Counted from the first letter of the stretch, positions 46,455-58,170 are shown. The stretch: DNA of 64,000 bases from Thioclava sp. ES.031 (GCF_002563775.1 NZ_PDJO01000001.1:2242001-2306000); one strand, 5' to 3'. Program-made: numbers and translations. Notes: a model not told the origin generated them from the sequence alone.

Positions 46455-47861
46455 TTAGCAGGAGTAGTAGTACTTGTATTCCACCGGGTGGGGGGTGTGC
46501 TCGAACGCGTACACTTCTTCCCACTTCAGTGCGATGTAGCCCTCGATCTGGTCCTTGGTGAACACGTCACCGGCCAGAAGGAAGTCGTGATCGGCTTCGA
46601 GCGATTCCAGCGCTTCACGCAGCGAGGCGCAAACGGTCGGGATCGCGGCCAGTTCTTCCGGCGGCAGATCGTAGAGGTCCTTGTCCGAGGACGGGCCCGG
46701 GTCGATCTTGTTCTTGATGCCGTCGAGGCCAGCCATCAGCAGAGCCGAGAAGCACAGGTAGGGGTTCGCCGACGGATCGGGGAAACGGGCTTCGACGCGC
46801 TTTGCCTTGGGGGATTCAGCCCACGGAATACGGACACAGCCCGAACGGTTACGTGCCGAATACGCGCGCAGAACCGGAGCCTCGAAGCCCGGGATCAGAC
46901 GCTTGTAGGAGTTGGTCGACGGGTTGGTGAAGGCGTTGAGCGTCTTCGCGTGCTTCAGGATACCGCCGATGAAGTACAGCGCTTCCTGCGACAGGTCGGC
47001 GTATTTGTCGCCTGCGAAGAGCGGCTTGCCGTCTTTCCAGATCGACATGTTCACGTGCATGCCGGTGCCGTTGTCGCCCGCGATCGGCTTCGGCATGAAG
47101 GTCGCCGATTTGCCATAGGCGTGCGCCACGTTGTGGATCACGTATTTGTACTTCTGGATGTCGTCGGCCTGCTTGGTCAGCGTCCCGAAGATCAGGCCCA
47201 GCTCGTGCTGGCACGAGGCCACTTCGTGGTGGTGCTTGTCGACCTTCATGCCCATGCGCTTCATGGTCGAGAGCATTTCCGAACGCAGGTCCTGCGCGTC
47301 ATCCACCGGGTTGACCGGGAAGTAGCCGCCCTTGACGCCCGGACGATGGCCCATGTTGCCCATCTCGTAATCGGTGTCGGTGTTCCAGGCCGCGTCGAGC
47401 GCGTCGACCTCGTAGGAGACCTTGTTCATCGAGACCGAGAACTTCACGTCGTCGAAGAGGAAGAATTCCGCTTCCGGACCGAAGAAGGCCGAGTCACCGA
47501 TGCCCGAGGCGACGAGATAGGCTTCGGCCTTCTCGGCGGTGCCGCGCGGGTCGCGGGCATAGGGTTCGCCGGTGTCGGGCTCGACCACGGTGCAGTGCAC
47601 GCACATGGTTTTCTCGGCGTAGAAGGGGTCGATATAGACCGAGGACGCGTCCGGGATCAGTTTCATGTCGGACTGATCGATCGACTTCCAGCCCGCGATC
47701 GAGGAGCCGTCGAACATGAAGCCTTCTTCGAAGAAATCTTCGTCGACCTCGGTATGCATCAGCGTCACGTGCTGCAGCTTGCCGCGCGGATCGGTGAAGC
47801 GAACGTCGACGTATTCGACGTCTTCGTCCTTCATCAGTTTAAGAGCGTCCTTGATGCTCAT
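46455..47861 (-). CDS. glnA: Glutamine synthetase, type I
   Basis: A 468-residue dodecamer-forming enzyme that makes glutamine from glutamate, ammonia and [22 protein letters not shown] is the N-terminal signature; [20 protein letters not shown] the ATP site; and [20 protein letters not shown] the substrate loop. The adenylylation Tyr is present in [11 protein letters not shown], so activity should be tuned by GlnE. It follows glnB on the minus strand (about 70 bases), the common glnBA order, and is presumably nitrogen-regulated. Confidence 0.98.
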   Translation of the reverse strand: MSIKDALKLMKDEDVEYVDVRFTDPRGKLQHVTLMHTEVDEDFFEEGFMFDGSSIAGWKSIDQSDMKLIPDASSVYIDPFYAEKTMCVHCTVVEPDTGEPYARDPRGTAEKAEAYLVASGIGDSAFFGPEAEFFLFDDVKFSVSMNKVSYEVDALDAAWNTDTDYEMGNMGHRPGVKGGYFPVNPVDDAQDLRSEMLSTMKRMGMKVDKHHHEVASCQHELGLIFGTLTKQADDIQKYKYVIHNVAHAYGKSATFMPKPIAGDNGTGMHVNMSIWKDGKPLFAGDKYADLSQEALYFIGGILKHAKTLNAFTNPSTNSYKRLIPGFEAPVLRAYSARNRSGCVRIPWAESPKAKRVEARFPDPSANPYLCFSALLMAGLDGIKNKIDPGPSSDKDLYDLPPEELAAIPTVCASLREALESLEADHDFLLAGDVFTKDQIEGYIALKWEEVYAFEHTPHPVEYKYYYSC

Positions 47862-47932
47862 GTCACATTACCCTTTCGTTGAGCTTGGGTTATCCCCGGA
47901 CCCGCAACGGGGCCCGTCGGGAATGGCGGAAG

Positions 47933-50023
<2,091 letters not shown>

Positions 50024-50079
50024 GGCCACCCGGGCGCCCTGCTCTGCGCATCGCTTTTTTCGACCTGCCTCGCGCAAAA

Positions 50080-50093
50080 TTGACATCAATCAA
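50080..50093 (+). promoter_or_regulatory. Fnr/FixK-type box upstream of the type I secretion genes
   Basis: TTGACATCAATCAA fits TTGA-N6-TCAA; one half is TTGAC rather than TTGAT. It lies 61 bases before the permease/ATPase start, a suitable place for activation. Confidence 0.55.
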
Positions 50094-50153
50094 TGATACC
50101 CCTCACCGCGTCGTGAAAATGAGCACGGGAAACGCAACTTTTGGGGTATTGGC

Positions 50154-51884
50154 GTGGGACTTTCTTCTTCGGGCGCGCGGTCGGAAATGCGGCGCGCTTT
50201 TTCCGGGAGCCGTGGGCTGATCGGCTCGGCTGTTCTGTTCAGCTTTTTCACCAATCTTTTGCTGCTGACCGGGCCGCTTTTCATGCTGCAGGTCTATGAC
50301 CGGGTAATCGGTTCGCGCTCTGAAGAGACGCTGGTCGCGCTGTTCGGCCTCGTGGTGTTCCTCTACCTGTTCTACACCATTCTGGAATTCGTCCGCGCCC
50401 GCGTGATGGCGCGGGTCGGGGCACGGCTTCATGCCAATCTCTCCGACCGGGTCTTCCGCGCCTCGCTGGAGCGCGCAGCGCTCGGGCGCACCGACAAGGG
50501 CGCGAGCGCGTTGCAGGACCTCGATGCGGTGAAGACCGTCTTCGCCTCGCCGGTGCTGCTGTCGCTCTTGGACATCCCGTGGACGCCGGTCTTCGCCGCC
50601 GCGATCTTCATCTTCCACCCGCTTCTGGGCTGGCTGGCGCTGGCGGGCGGTGCGCTTTTGGTCGTGACCTCGCTGCTCAACCACTGGATCACCCAGACTC
50701 GCCTGACCGAGGCGCAGGGCACCTCTTTCGCGGGCAACCAAATCGCGCGGCAGGTCGAGGACGGGGCCGATTACCTCTGGGCGCAGGGCATGGGAGAGAC
50801 CATGCGCGCGCGCTGGCAGGACACCCAGACCGAGGGCCAGCGCAAGATGCTGCGCGCGGCCGACTGGACCGGCGCGTTCGGCGCCTTCTCCAAAGGCTTC
50901 CGGATGCTGCTGCAATCGGCGGTGCTCGCCGTGGGCGCGTGGCTGGTGCTCAATCACGAAATGACGGCGGGCGCGATCATCGCGGGCTCGGTCCTGCTGG
51001 GCCGTGCGCTGGCCCCGGTCGAGCAGGTGCTGGGCCAATGGACGCTGCTGCACCGCGCGCGCAACGGCTGGGCCTCGCTGCGGGCGTTTCTGGGCTCCGT
51101 GCCCGAACCGCGCCAACCGACCGAACTGCCCGCCCCGACCGGCAATCTCTCGGTGCGCGGCGTCTCGGTCTCGCGCAAGCGCGGCGAACGTCCGATCCTG
51201 TTCAATGTCAGCTTCGATGTCGCGCCGGGTGAAGCCATCGGCGTGATCGGCAAGAGCGGCTCGGGCAAGACGACGCTGGCGCGGGCGCTGGTGGGTCTCG
51301 TCTCGCCCACCGCGGGCGAGGTGCGCCTCGCCGCCGCCAAGCTCGACCAATACAGCCCCGAGCGGCTGGGCCAGTTCATCGGCTACCTGCCGCAGGTGGT
51401 GAAGACCTTCGATGGCACGATCGCCGAGAACATCGCGCAGATGGCGCAATCGCCGGATGCCGAGCGGGTCGTGGCCGCCGCCAAGAAAGCGCATATCCAC
51501 GAGATCATCCTGCAACTGCCCAAGGGCTATGACACCCAGATCAGCGCGCGCGACGCGCAGCTCTCGGGCGGCCAGCGCCAGCGACTGGGTCTGGCCCGTG
51601 CGCTCTACAACGATCCGGTGCTTCTGGTGCTCGACGAGCCGAACTCGGCGCTCGATTCCGAGGGCTCCGAGGCGCTGAACGCCGTGGTGAAGGCGATGAC
51701 CGAGGAAGGCAAATCGGTCGTGCTGATGACCCACCGCACCAACGCGATCAAAGCCTGCTCGCGCCTCGTGATCCTCGAAAGCGGTCAGATCACCGCGCAG
51801 GGGCCACGCGACGAGGTCATCCAGTCGATGATCAAGAACGCGCAGGACGTGCAACGCATTCTGACGATGAGGGCCGAGAAATGA
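50154..51884 (+). CDS. prtD: Type I secretion system permease/ATPase
   Basis: A 576-residue inner-membrane ABC exporter of the PrtD type. Membrane segments fill residues 20-300 (LFSFFTNLLLLTGPLFMLQ; VVFLYLFYTILEFV; AAIFIFHPLLGWLALAGG). The ATPase has Walker A GVIGKSGSGKTTLARALVG, signature LSGGQRQRLGLARAL, and Walker B PVLLVLDEPNSALD. It drives export of RTX proteins through a trans-envelope channel; the RTX gene at 54002 is the likely cargo. Start GTG 50154; ATG 50187 is an alternative. It overlaps the adaptor gene (ATGA). Confidence 0.93.
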   Translation: MGLSSSGARSEMRRAFSGSRGLIGSAVLFSFFTNLLLLTGPLFMLQVYDRVIGSRSEETLVALFGLVVFLYLFYTILEFVRARVMARVGARLHANLSDRVFRASLERAALGRTDKGASALQDLDAVKTVFASPVLLSLLDIPWTPVFAAAIFIFHPLLGWLALAGGALLVVTSLLNHWITQTRLTEAQGTSFAGNQIARQVEDGADYLWAQGMGETMRARWQDTQTEGQRKMLRAADWTGAFGAFSKGFRMLLQSAVLAVGAWLVLNHEMTAGAIIAGSVLLGRALAPVEQVLGQWTLLHRARNGWASLRAFLGSVPEPRQPTELPAPTGNLSVRGVSVSRKRGERPILFNVSFDVAPGEAIGVIGKSGSGKTTLARALVGLVSPTAGEVRLAAAKLDQYSPERLGQFIGYLPQVVKTFDGTIAENIAQMAQSPDAERVVAAAKKAHIHEIILQLPKGYDTQISARDAQLSGGQRQRLGLARALYNDPVLLVLDEPNSALDSEGSEALNAVVKAMTEEGKSVVLMTHRTNAIKACSRLVILESGQITAQGPRDEVIQSMIKNAQDVQRILTMRAEK

Positions 51885-53185
51885 GCAAATCCTCCGATTT
51901 CGCAAATAGCCGACTTCTGCTCGCCGCAGGCTTCGGCGCGATCACCCTCCTCGTCGGCGGCATGGGCGCCTGGAGCGTCGGCGCGAAGATCAACGGCGCG
52001 GTCGTGTCGCGCGGCGTGGTCAAGGTCGAGAGCGAACGGCAGGTGATCCAGCACCCCGACGGCGGCGTCGTGGGCGAAATCCTCGCCCATAACGGCGATC
52101 AGGTGCATGCGGGCGACGTGCTGCTGCGCCTCGACGGGACCTTCCTGCGCTCGGAGCTCGCGATCGTGCAGGCGCAGCTTCTGGAGATCGCGGTGCGCAA
52201 GGCCCGGCTGGCCGCCGAGCGCGACGATCTGGCAAAGGTCGATTTCACCGTATTGCCCGACTTCCCGATGCTCGATCCCGAACAGGTCGCCCAGCAACGC
52301 GAGGGCCAGAGCAACCTCTTTGCCGCGCGTCAGGCGACGATGGCCAAGAAGATCAACCAGCTGCGCGAACAACAGCAGCAGATCGAAAAGCAGATCGAAG
52401 GCGTCGAGGCGCAGCGCGTCTCGCTGATGGAGCAGCTCGACCTCGTGTCGCAGGAGCTGGAGGACAAGCAAAGCCTCTATGAGCGCAAGCTGATGGAAGC
52501 CTCGCGCGTCCTCGCCACTCAGCGCGAACACGCCAAGCTGACCGGCGAGATCGGGCGGCTGAACTCGGTCATCGCGGAGGCCCGCGTGCGGATCTCCTCG
52601 CTCGAGATCGAGGTGGTGGGCCTGTCCGAAGATCGCCGCGAGGCCGCGATCACCCAGCTGCGCGACCTGCAATATAACGAGATTTCGCTGGTCGAACGCG
52701 AGACCACCCTGCGCGAGAAGCTCGCGCGGCTCGACGTGCGCGCGCCGGTCGATGGCGTGGTGTTCGGCTCGCAGGTCTTCGCGCTGCAATCGGTCATCCA
52801 GCCCGCCCAGCCGATGATGTTCCTCGTGCCCAGCGATCAGCCGCTTTACGTCTCGGTCCGCGTCGATCCGACGAGCATCGATCAGGTCTATTCCGGCCAG
52901 CAGGTCTCGCTGCAATTCTCGACCTTCAATCGCCGCACCACGCCCGCGATCCCGGCCGAGGTGCTGCGGGTCTCGCCCGACGTGCAGACCGACGAGGCGA
53001 ACCGCGAGACCTATTACGAGGCGACGGTGGAGCCCGACCCGGAAGCGCTGGCCGCCCTGCCCGAGGTCAAGCTGATGCCCGGCATGCCGGTGGAGGCCTT
53101 CCTCAAGACCGATGCGCGCACGCCGCTGTCCTACCTGACCCAGCCGTTGACGATCTATTTCAACCGCGCCTTCCGGGGGGAATGA
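51881..53185 (+). CDS. prtE: Type I secretion membrane-fusion (adaptor) protein, HlyD family
   Basis: A 434-residue periplasmic adaptor anchored by one membrane segment (about 9-31, RLLLAAGFGAITLLVGGMG). The barrel-sandwich half VIQHPDGGVVGEILAHNGDQ, a long coiled coil (about 125-285: KKINQLREQQQQIEKQIEGV), the second half LDVRAPVDGVVFGSQVFAL and the C-terminal beta domain follow. It links the ATPase to an outer-membrane TolC-like channel, which is not encoded here. ATGA overlap with the upstream gene; closed by the terminator at 53232. Confidence 0.95.
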   Translation: MSKSSDFANSRLLLAAGFGAITLLVGGMGAWSVGAKINGAVVSRGVVKVESERQVIQHPDGGVVGEILAHNGDQVHAGDVLLRLDGTFLRSELAIVQAQLLEIAVRKARLAAERDDLAKVDFTVLPDFPMLDPEQVAQQREGQSNLFAARQATMAKKINQLREQQQQIEKQIEGVEAQRVSLMEQLDLVSQELEDKQSLYERKLMEASRVLATQREHAKLTGEIGRLNSVIAEARVRISSLEIEVVGLSEDRREAAITQLRDLQYNEISLVERETTLREKLARLDVRAPVDGVVFGSQVFALQSVIQPAQPMMFLVPSDQPLYVSVRVDPTSIDQVYSGQQVSLQFSTFNRRTTPAIPAEVLRVSPDVQTDEANRETYYEATVEPDPEALAALPEVKLMPGMPVEAFLKTDARTPLSYLTQPLTIYFNRAFRGE

Positions 53186-53231
53186 GGGGGCATCTAGCCT
53201 ACCCTAGGCAGCGTCCCAAACGATCAAGATG

Positions 53232-53264
53232 AACGGCCCGGCGGATACCTCGCCGGGCCGTTTT
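53232..53264 (+). terminator. Terminator of the type I secretion operon
   Basis: AACGGCCCGGCG, loop GATACCT, CGCCGGGCCGTT, then TT. Perfect 12-pair stem. Confidence 0.88.
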
Positions 53265-53304
53265 CGTGATCGGGGACAGATTGCTGCGCCGAGGCAGCCG
53301 AATG

Positions 53305-53337
53305 AAAAAGGCCCGGCGGATCGCTCCGCCGGGCCTT
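53305..53337 (-). terminator. Terminator of the RTX-lipoprotein operon
   Basis: Minus strand: AGGCCCGGCGGA, loop GCGA, TCCGCCGGGCCT, then TTTTC. Perfect 12-pair stem. It shares much sequence with the convergent terminator 60 bases away. Confidence 0.88.
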
Positions 53338-53371
53338 CCTCCCCCCAGTCAACCAGTTCATCGCCCCGGGA

Positions 53372-53968
53372 TCATTGGGTCGCGATGAACACACCGGGTT
53401 CAGGCTGCGGAACGAGATCAATCGTCGTCGTGGTATCGCCCGCGATCGTGTTCACCCCATTGTCGCCGTCGTAGAAATGCCCGGTCATGCCAATGACGGT
53501 TGCGTAGGTCGACCCGCCATTATCCAGATCCCCGCTCAGCTGGCCCGCGAACTCCTGCTCGCCCGCCAAGTTGGTCGAGATGGGCACATTCGGCATCGTC
53601 ATCGAGCCCGAATAGGCCCCGTCTGTCTCATGCTGGAAGTTCGCTGCCGACCCGCTGATCTGCGGCGTGGCCAGATCTGCGGTCAGGGTGAGTTCCCCGA
53701 TCAACTCGCCGCCATTGGCCGAGCCCGACACATAGCCGGTATAGGTGCCCGAACCATTCGTGGGCAACGTGGTCAGAGCAGTGGCGTTGGGATCAATCGC
53801 GCCGGTGTTGGTGTCGATGACACCCGTATCCAGAGCCATCTGCTGCGCCTCGGAGACGAGCGTCGCGTAGTCCCTGACGGCGGGCGTCGAGCTGCTGCTG
53901 CCGCCACAGCCTGCGAGACCCGCAATTACGCCAGCCAGAACGAGGTATTTCACTTGGTTTTTCATCAT
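53372..53968 (-). CDS. Lipoprotein resembling Slam-dependent/TbpB-like surface lipoproteins
   Basis: A 198-residue protein with a lipoprotein signal peptide: VLAGVIAGLAGCGGSSSS, lipobox LAGC at about residues 18-21 with a Ser-rich tether. The mature part is rich in Gly, Thr and Asp with alternating strands (GSGTYTGYVSGSANGGELIG; GQLSGDLDNGGSTYATVIG), fitting the small 8-strand barrel of transferrin-binding-protein-like lipoproteins. A Slam-like gene lies 2.7 kb upstream. It is 33 bases downstream of the RTX gene, hence co-transcribed. A haem- or metal-protein-binding role is possible but not shown. Confidence 0.6.
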   Translation of the reverse strand: MMKNQVKYLVLAGVIAGLAGCGGSSSSTPAVRDYATLVSEAQQMALDTGVIDTNTGAIDPNATALTTLPTNGSGTYTGYVSGSANGGELIGELTLTADLATPQISGSAANFQHETDGAYSGSMTMPNVPISTNLAGEQEFAGQLSGDLDNGGSTYATVIGMTGHFYDGDNGVNTIAGDTTTTIDLVPQPEPGVFIATQ

Positions 53969-54001
53969 TTTAGTCCTTGTAGTTCAATCAGCTGGCTAGG
54001 C

Positions 54002-56404
54002 TCAGGCCATCAAAGTGTTGTCAGGGATGAAGACGTCAGGTTCGGCGTTGAAGTCCGCCACGTCCACGCCGCGGAGGATCATGTAGTCATCCCCTGCCGT
54101 GAGAAGCGTCCCGATCGACCCGTATTCGGACACCGAAACATCGCCTTCGACAAAGCCGGAGAGCTGGATCGAGTCGACGCCGAGGTCGAAGTCGTAGACC
54201 ATGTCGACATTCGTGCCGTCGGCGAAGACGAACGTGTCCGCGCCGACCCCGCCATAGAGCAGGTCGAACCCTGCCCCGCCGTCGATCGTGTCGTCACCCG
54301 ACAGGCCGTAGATCGTATCGTTCCCGGCGAGACCGAGGATCTCATCGTCCCCGAGGGTCCCCGTCAGGTGATCGTTGCCGCTGGTGCCTTCGATCGGCGC
54401 CTCGGACACCGGCGCATCGCCCGCACCCGGGTTGGCCAGAAGGAAGTCTTCCTCCATGACGAGCCCCTGGCTCGGCCCGAGATCGCCCGCCACGTCGGTC
54501 AGCGTCGCGATCAGAACCGGGTCGGCGCCGGCTTCAGCCCCATCCGTGTCGAGGTAGATTTCAAGATTGGTCCCGTTCACCACTTGCGAGATGTTGTCGG
54601 CGAAATTCGTGTCCGAGACGCCCAGACCGATCAGGCCGATCGCATCGGTGCCGACTTCGAAATCGCTGATGGTGCTTGCGGTCAGCGGCACGCCCTCCAC
54701 CGAGGAGCCGTAGCTGAGCACGAAGAGATCGGTGCCCGCGCCGCCCGTGAAGGCGTTCGAACCGATCCCGACAAGGAAATCATTCCCGTCCGTGCCGACG
54801 ACATCGGCCTCGACCGCGTAGGGCGTGACCAGCTCATAATCCATCAGCAGCTCGGCGCTGTAGACCGTCGCGGGTTTGATATCGCCCTTGATATAGACCG
54901 CCATATCGAAGCCGTCGGAATAGTTCATCCCGTTGACCGAGACATCGCCGGGCTTGTCCTGCCAACCCGCGCTAACCGAGAGCGGCTGGGCGGGATAGCC
55001 CCAGTCGAGCAGGTTCAGAACCGTCTGGGTCTCTGCGCCGACCTCGTATTTCACCTCGTCATTGGTGGGCGGCGGCTGGTCGCTCGGATCGTCGGGAATA
55101 ACCACCGAGGGCAGATCCTGGCCATATTTGTCGGGCTGCAGACGCCAGCGCGGGCCGCTATCGGCATATTCCGTGCCATCCTCGTTCAGGACCGGCTCGA
55201 AAGGCTCGCGATCCATCGTGGTGTACCACGCATTGGTGAAGCCCTCGGCCCCGTCTTCCGCGCCAATCGCCGCAAGATCGCTCGCATCCCATTGATCGGC
55301 GAGATACTCATCGCGCAGGATCGTGTCTGCGGGATAAAGCGTGCCGTCACCCGCGTAATAGGCATCCGTCGTCAGCCAGACCTCGCGCGGCCCAAGCCCA
55401 TCGTCGTTATAGGCCGGATCAATGTAATAGGTCGGCAACGTGCCGATCGCGGCCTCGTTCTCGAAATCTTCGGGGCGCACCTGATCGTTGGGGTTGTTGG
55501 TGATCGTGTGGTGCACGACCAGCTCAGCCTCGGTCACGTGGTAGATGTTGCGCAGCGAGGTATAGGGGTTGTACTCGCTCCACTCGTCGGGCAGGTCCAT
55601 CGTCGCTTCAAGACGCACATCATTGGGCTTCTTGATCGTGTTACCCCAGCGATAGAGCAGCTTGCCGTCATCCTTCACCGTCACCGAATAATCGCTGCTG
55701 ACCGCGATATTTTCGGTGATCTCGGTCTCGTTGGGGGCGAGAACATCCTTGATGTCGATGACACCATCGCCGTTTTTGTCGCCCTCCATGTTAGGCAGCG
55801 CTTCAAGTTCGGTGATCACATCGGAGACCAGCCTGCCGTTCAGCGCCGCATCGCTGCTGCTGACAACCCGAAGCTCGTCGTCGAGCGGATAGAGCGCGTC
55901 TGGATCCCCGGGGAATTTCTGATCCGACAGGATGTTCTGCATCACGACGTAATGCTCGGTCGAGGCCTTCACCGTGTTGCCGCCCAGACCCGCGAGCCAC
56001 GTACCGTAGAGCGCCGGCGTCTTGAACGTGTCGGTCGGCGCGTCGGAGATCACGAGGCCAAGCTGATTACCCTCGCCGTCGTAGACATCGCCAGCCCAGC
56101 CTTCGGCATAGTCAGGATTTTCGGGATCGATGACCTTTTGGGTCGCGTCTTGGAAATCGGCGACGTTATAACCGAACTCGCTCTCGATCGGATAGAGCGT
56201 CACTCCTTCCTTGGTTTCCTTCGTACCATTCGTTCCGGTTGTATCGAAGTAAGCCAGCGGATCCTCCGCCGCGCCGACCGTCATCCCGTCGAAGGTCACC
56301 GTAATATCCGCCGTGCTGAAAACATGCGACGAGCGGAACATCGGATCTGTGTTCAGCGGCTCGTCCCAGTCGTCGACATTGCTTGGGTCAATCTGTGTCG
56401 CCAT
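54002..56404 (-). CDS. Large RTX-type Ca(2+)-binding secreted protein
   Basis: An 800-residue acidic protein without Sec signal peptide, as expected for type I secretion. The C-terminal ~250 residues have hemolysin-type repeats (VVGTDGNDFLVGIG; GTSGNDHLTGTLGDDEILGL; AGNDTIYGLSGDDTIDGGAG) and end in hydrophobic/acidic residues as a secretion signal. The N-terminal ~540 residues match no enzyme I recognise. A loop GDKNGDGVIDIKDVL (about 215-230) is EF-hand/dockerin-like. Start ATG 56404 with AAGGGGACGCAGAC upstream. Likely cargo of the exporter at 50154. A Fnr-type box lies upstream. Confidence 0.85.
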   Translation of the reverse strand: MATQIDPSNVDDWDEPLNTDPMFRSSHVFSTADITVTFDGMTVGAAEDPLAYFDTTGTNGTKETKEGVTLYPIESEFGYNVADFQDATQKVIDPENPDYAEGWAGDVYDGEGNQLGLVISDAPTDTFKTPALYGTWLAGLGGNTVKASTEHYVVMQNILSDQKFPGDPDALYPLDDELRVVSSSDAALNGRLVSDVITELEALPNMEGDKNGDGVIDIKDVLAPNETEITENIAVSSDYSVTVKDDGKLLYRWGNTIKKPNDVRLEATMDLPDEWSEYNPYTSLRNIYHVTEAELVVHHTITNNPNDQVRPEDFENEAAIGTLPTYYIDPAYNDDGLGPREVWLTTDAYYAGDGTLYPADTILRDEYLADQWDASDLAAIGAEDGAEGFTNAWYTTMDREPFEPVLNEDGTEYADSGPRWRLQPDKYGQDLPSVVIPDDPSDQPPPTNDEVKYEVGAETQTVLNLLDWGYPAQPLSVSAGWQDKPGDVSVNGMNYSDGFDMAVYIKGDIKPATVYSAELLMDYELVTPYAVEADVVGTDGNDFLVGIGSNAFTGGAGTDLFVLSYGSSVEGVPLTASTISDFEVGTDAIGLIGLGVSDTNFADNISQVVNGTNLEIYLDTDGAEAGADPVLIATLTDVAGDLGPSQGLVMEEDFLLANPGAGDAPVSEAPIEGTSGNDHLTGTLGDDEILGLAGNDTIYGLSGDDTIDGGAGFDLLYGGVGADTFVFADGTNVDMVYDFDLGVDSIQLSGFVEGDVSVSEYGSIGTLLTAGDDYMILRGVDVADFNAEPDVFIPDNTLMA

Positions 56405-56556
56405 GTCTGCGTCCCCTTTTTGCATATGAGCGAACCGACGAACCCTCAGGCACTTGCCTGCCCCTCATCCGTCACGGCCCCGCGTTCAGTGGCGTCCGGT
56501 CAGGAAAATGAGGCCTATCGACCTAATTTCGCTGCGAAATTACCGTTCACCGTGAG

Positions 56557-56570
56557 TCACATTCATGTGA
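56557..56570. promoter_or_regulatory. Perfect palindrome upstream of the RTX gene
   Basis: TCACATTCATGTGA: arms TCACAT/ATGTGA around TC. It lies 18 bases from the Fnr-type box at 56588 and could be a second regulator site. Confidence 0.35.
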
Positions 56571-56587
56571 ATGCCTCGTGATTCGCA

Positions 56588-56601
56588 TTGATATGTGTCA
56601 A
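56588..56601. promoter_or_regulatory. Fnr/FixK-type box upstream of the RTX gene
   Basis: TTGATATGTGTCAA fits TTGA-N6-TCAA. It lies in the gap between the Slam-like gene's terminator and the RTX gene, about 185 bases before the RTX start. Confidence 0.6.
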
Positions 56602-56663
56602 TGAAACCCTAAGCAGTCCGGCGACGTGATTTCTCGGTCGCAGAAGTGGCATCTTCGCAGGGG

Positions 56664-56693
56664 AAAAGACCTCTCGCGCCGGCGCGAAAGGTC
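56664..56693 (-). terminator. Terminator of the Slam-like gene
   Basis: Minus strand: GACCTTTCGCGC pairs with GCGCGAGAGGTC (two internal mismatches), then TTTTCC. It starts at the stop codon. Confidence 0.75.
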
Positions 56694-58101
56694 AGAAATT
56701 CGACCGCAGCCCAAGCCGGAGCTTCACCTGCGAGCTGTCGTAGAAATCGACATTGGAGCGGGTCTCCTCCCCCTCCAGTCGCAGCGTGGGCGAGATGCCG
56801 TAGAATTCGAGCTTCGGGAACCCGAATTGCAGCGCCAGCCGCCCGCGCGTGTCGTAACGCGCCCCCGGCCCGTAGAGCGTCGCATCATAGTCGCGCCGCT
56901 CCAGTTCCAGCGCCGCGCCGACCGTGACGGTGCCGGCAAGCCGTTTGGCGAAATCGTAGGACACGCCCGCCAGCACCGCCTGATGATCGATCTCGACCGC
57001 CTCGGAGGAGGCATCGCGCAGGGCGAAGGACAGGCCCAACCGATCGCCCGACCGGAGCTGCCGTCGATGGCTCAGGCTCGTGGTGATGATCGTCGCCGAA
57101 TTGCGGAAACTGTCGAGGCGCAACTGCCGCTCGCCCGAAAGCGTCACCTGCGTGAGCGCGCGGCGCGGATCACCCCACTGCGCGCTTCCCGAAAGCCGCA
57201 GATAATTGCTCAGGTCGTCGCCGCCATACCAGTTCTTGCCCGCGAGAAGATCGACGCGATAGCGCAGCGGCGCATCGGCCGGGCTGAGCGCCTGCCCCAG
57301 CGTCGTCTCGATCGCGCTGAACGCGTAATCCGAGCCGCGCGCATCGGGCACCGTGTCCGTCGCATCGCCCGACAGGATCACTTGTTTGGTATAGATCTGC
57401 GCGCCGAAACTGGCGGGCAACTCCCCCAGACCCGCGAATTTGTAGCGCGCCTTCAACGACAGCGAAATCTCATATCCCGACAGCGCCTTGGCATCGGGAT
57501 TGAGCGTGAAGTCGATGCCGCCGATATCGACGGTATCGGCGAGGCTGCCATTGTTGACATTGCTCGACGCGCCCGCGTCGAAATTCACCGAGAAGCTCCA
57601 CGGGCTGGCCGCGGAAAGCGCGCGATAATCCCGCACGCTCGCGGCGCGCACGGCGTCGTTCGGCGCCATTTCGATTGCGCGGCGTTGCCAGAGCTGGGCT
57701 GCGAGCGGATGACCGAGATCGTAATTCGCCGCCGCCATCTCGACCGCGCTGACGTATTTTTCCTGCTGTGTCCGGGCCTGCGCATTGGCGCGAGTGGCCG
57801 CCGCCTTCGCCCCTGCCGGGTCGCCCTGCGCACGAAGGGCCCGCGCCAGCACGACGAGCGCGGCCACATCGTCGGGATTGCGTGCCAGACGTGCGCGCGC
57901 CGCAGCCTCCGCGGCGTTCCAATCGCCCGAACGCAGAACCTGCAACAGCGCCGCGTCCGTCATCGCATCGACGACCGGAACCTCTGCGGCCACGGGACCG
58001 GATCCGAAAACGCAAAGCAGCAGAGCAATCGCTCCGCCACGCAGAATACGCCGTGCGCGTTGCAACCTGCGCCCGCCGGTATCGAATTCGGTCATCGTCA
58101 C
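56692..58101 (-). CDS. Slam-like outer-membrane protein (surface lipoprotein assembly modifier)
   Basis: A 469-residue protein. A signal peptide after a basic tail (RILRGGAIALLLCVFGSGPVAA) is followed by TPR-like helices to about 165 (GDWNAAEAAARARLARNPDD; VLARALRAQGDPAGAKAAAT). From about residue 170 comes a C-terminal ~300-residue beta barrel of amphipathic strands (WSFSVNFDAGASSNVNNGSL) ending KLRLGLRSNF, with the terminal Phe of outer-membrane proteins. TPR plus 14-strand DUF560-type barrel is the Slam plan; Slam proteins move certain lipoproteins to the cell surface. The candidate client is at 53372. Confidence 0.72.
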   Translation of the reverse strand: MTMTEFDTGGRRLQRARRILRGGAIALLLCVFGSGPVAAEVPVVDAMTDAALLQVLRSGDWNAAEAAARARLARNPDDVAALVVLARALRAQGDPAGAKAAATRANAQARTQQEKYVSAVEMAAANYDLGHPLAAQLWQRRAIEMAPNDAVRAASVRDYRALSAASPWSFSVNFDAGASSNVNNGSLADTVDIGGIDFTLNPDAKALSGYEISLSLKARYKFAGLGELPASFGAQIYTKQVILSGDATDTVPDARGSDYAFSAIETTLGQALSPADAPLRYRVDLLAGKNWYGGDDLSNYLRLSGSAQWGDPRRALTQVTLSGERQLRLDSFRNSATIITTSLSHRRQLRSGDRLGLSFALRDASSEAVEIDHQAVLAGVSYDFAKRLAGTVTVGAALELERRDYDATLYGPGARYDTRGRLALQFGFPKLEFYGISPTLRLEGEETRSNVDFYDSSQVKLRLGLRSNF

Positions 58102-58128
58102 CCCTTTGACGCCAAGCGACCAGACGAA

Positions 58129-58164
58129 ACGGGCGGCAAGAGGTGAAAGCCCCTCGCCGCCCGT
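58129..58164 (-). terminator. Terminator between the small lipoprotein and Slam-like genes
   Basis: Minus strand: ACGGGCGGC pairs with GCCGCCCGT, with inner GAGG/CCTC, then TTCG. The T-run is weak, so some read-through to the Slam-like gene is likely. Confidence 0.65.
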
Positions 58165-58170
58165 GTCAGG

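Noticed and set aside
53375..56581. 1068-codon plus-strand frame opposite the RTX and lipoprotein genes
   Set aside because: The minus strand carries unmistakable RTX repeats and a lipobox. The plus-strand product is repetitive His/Arg/Val sequence produced by the complementary codons.
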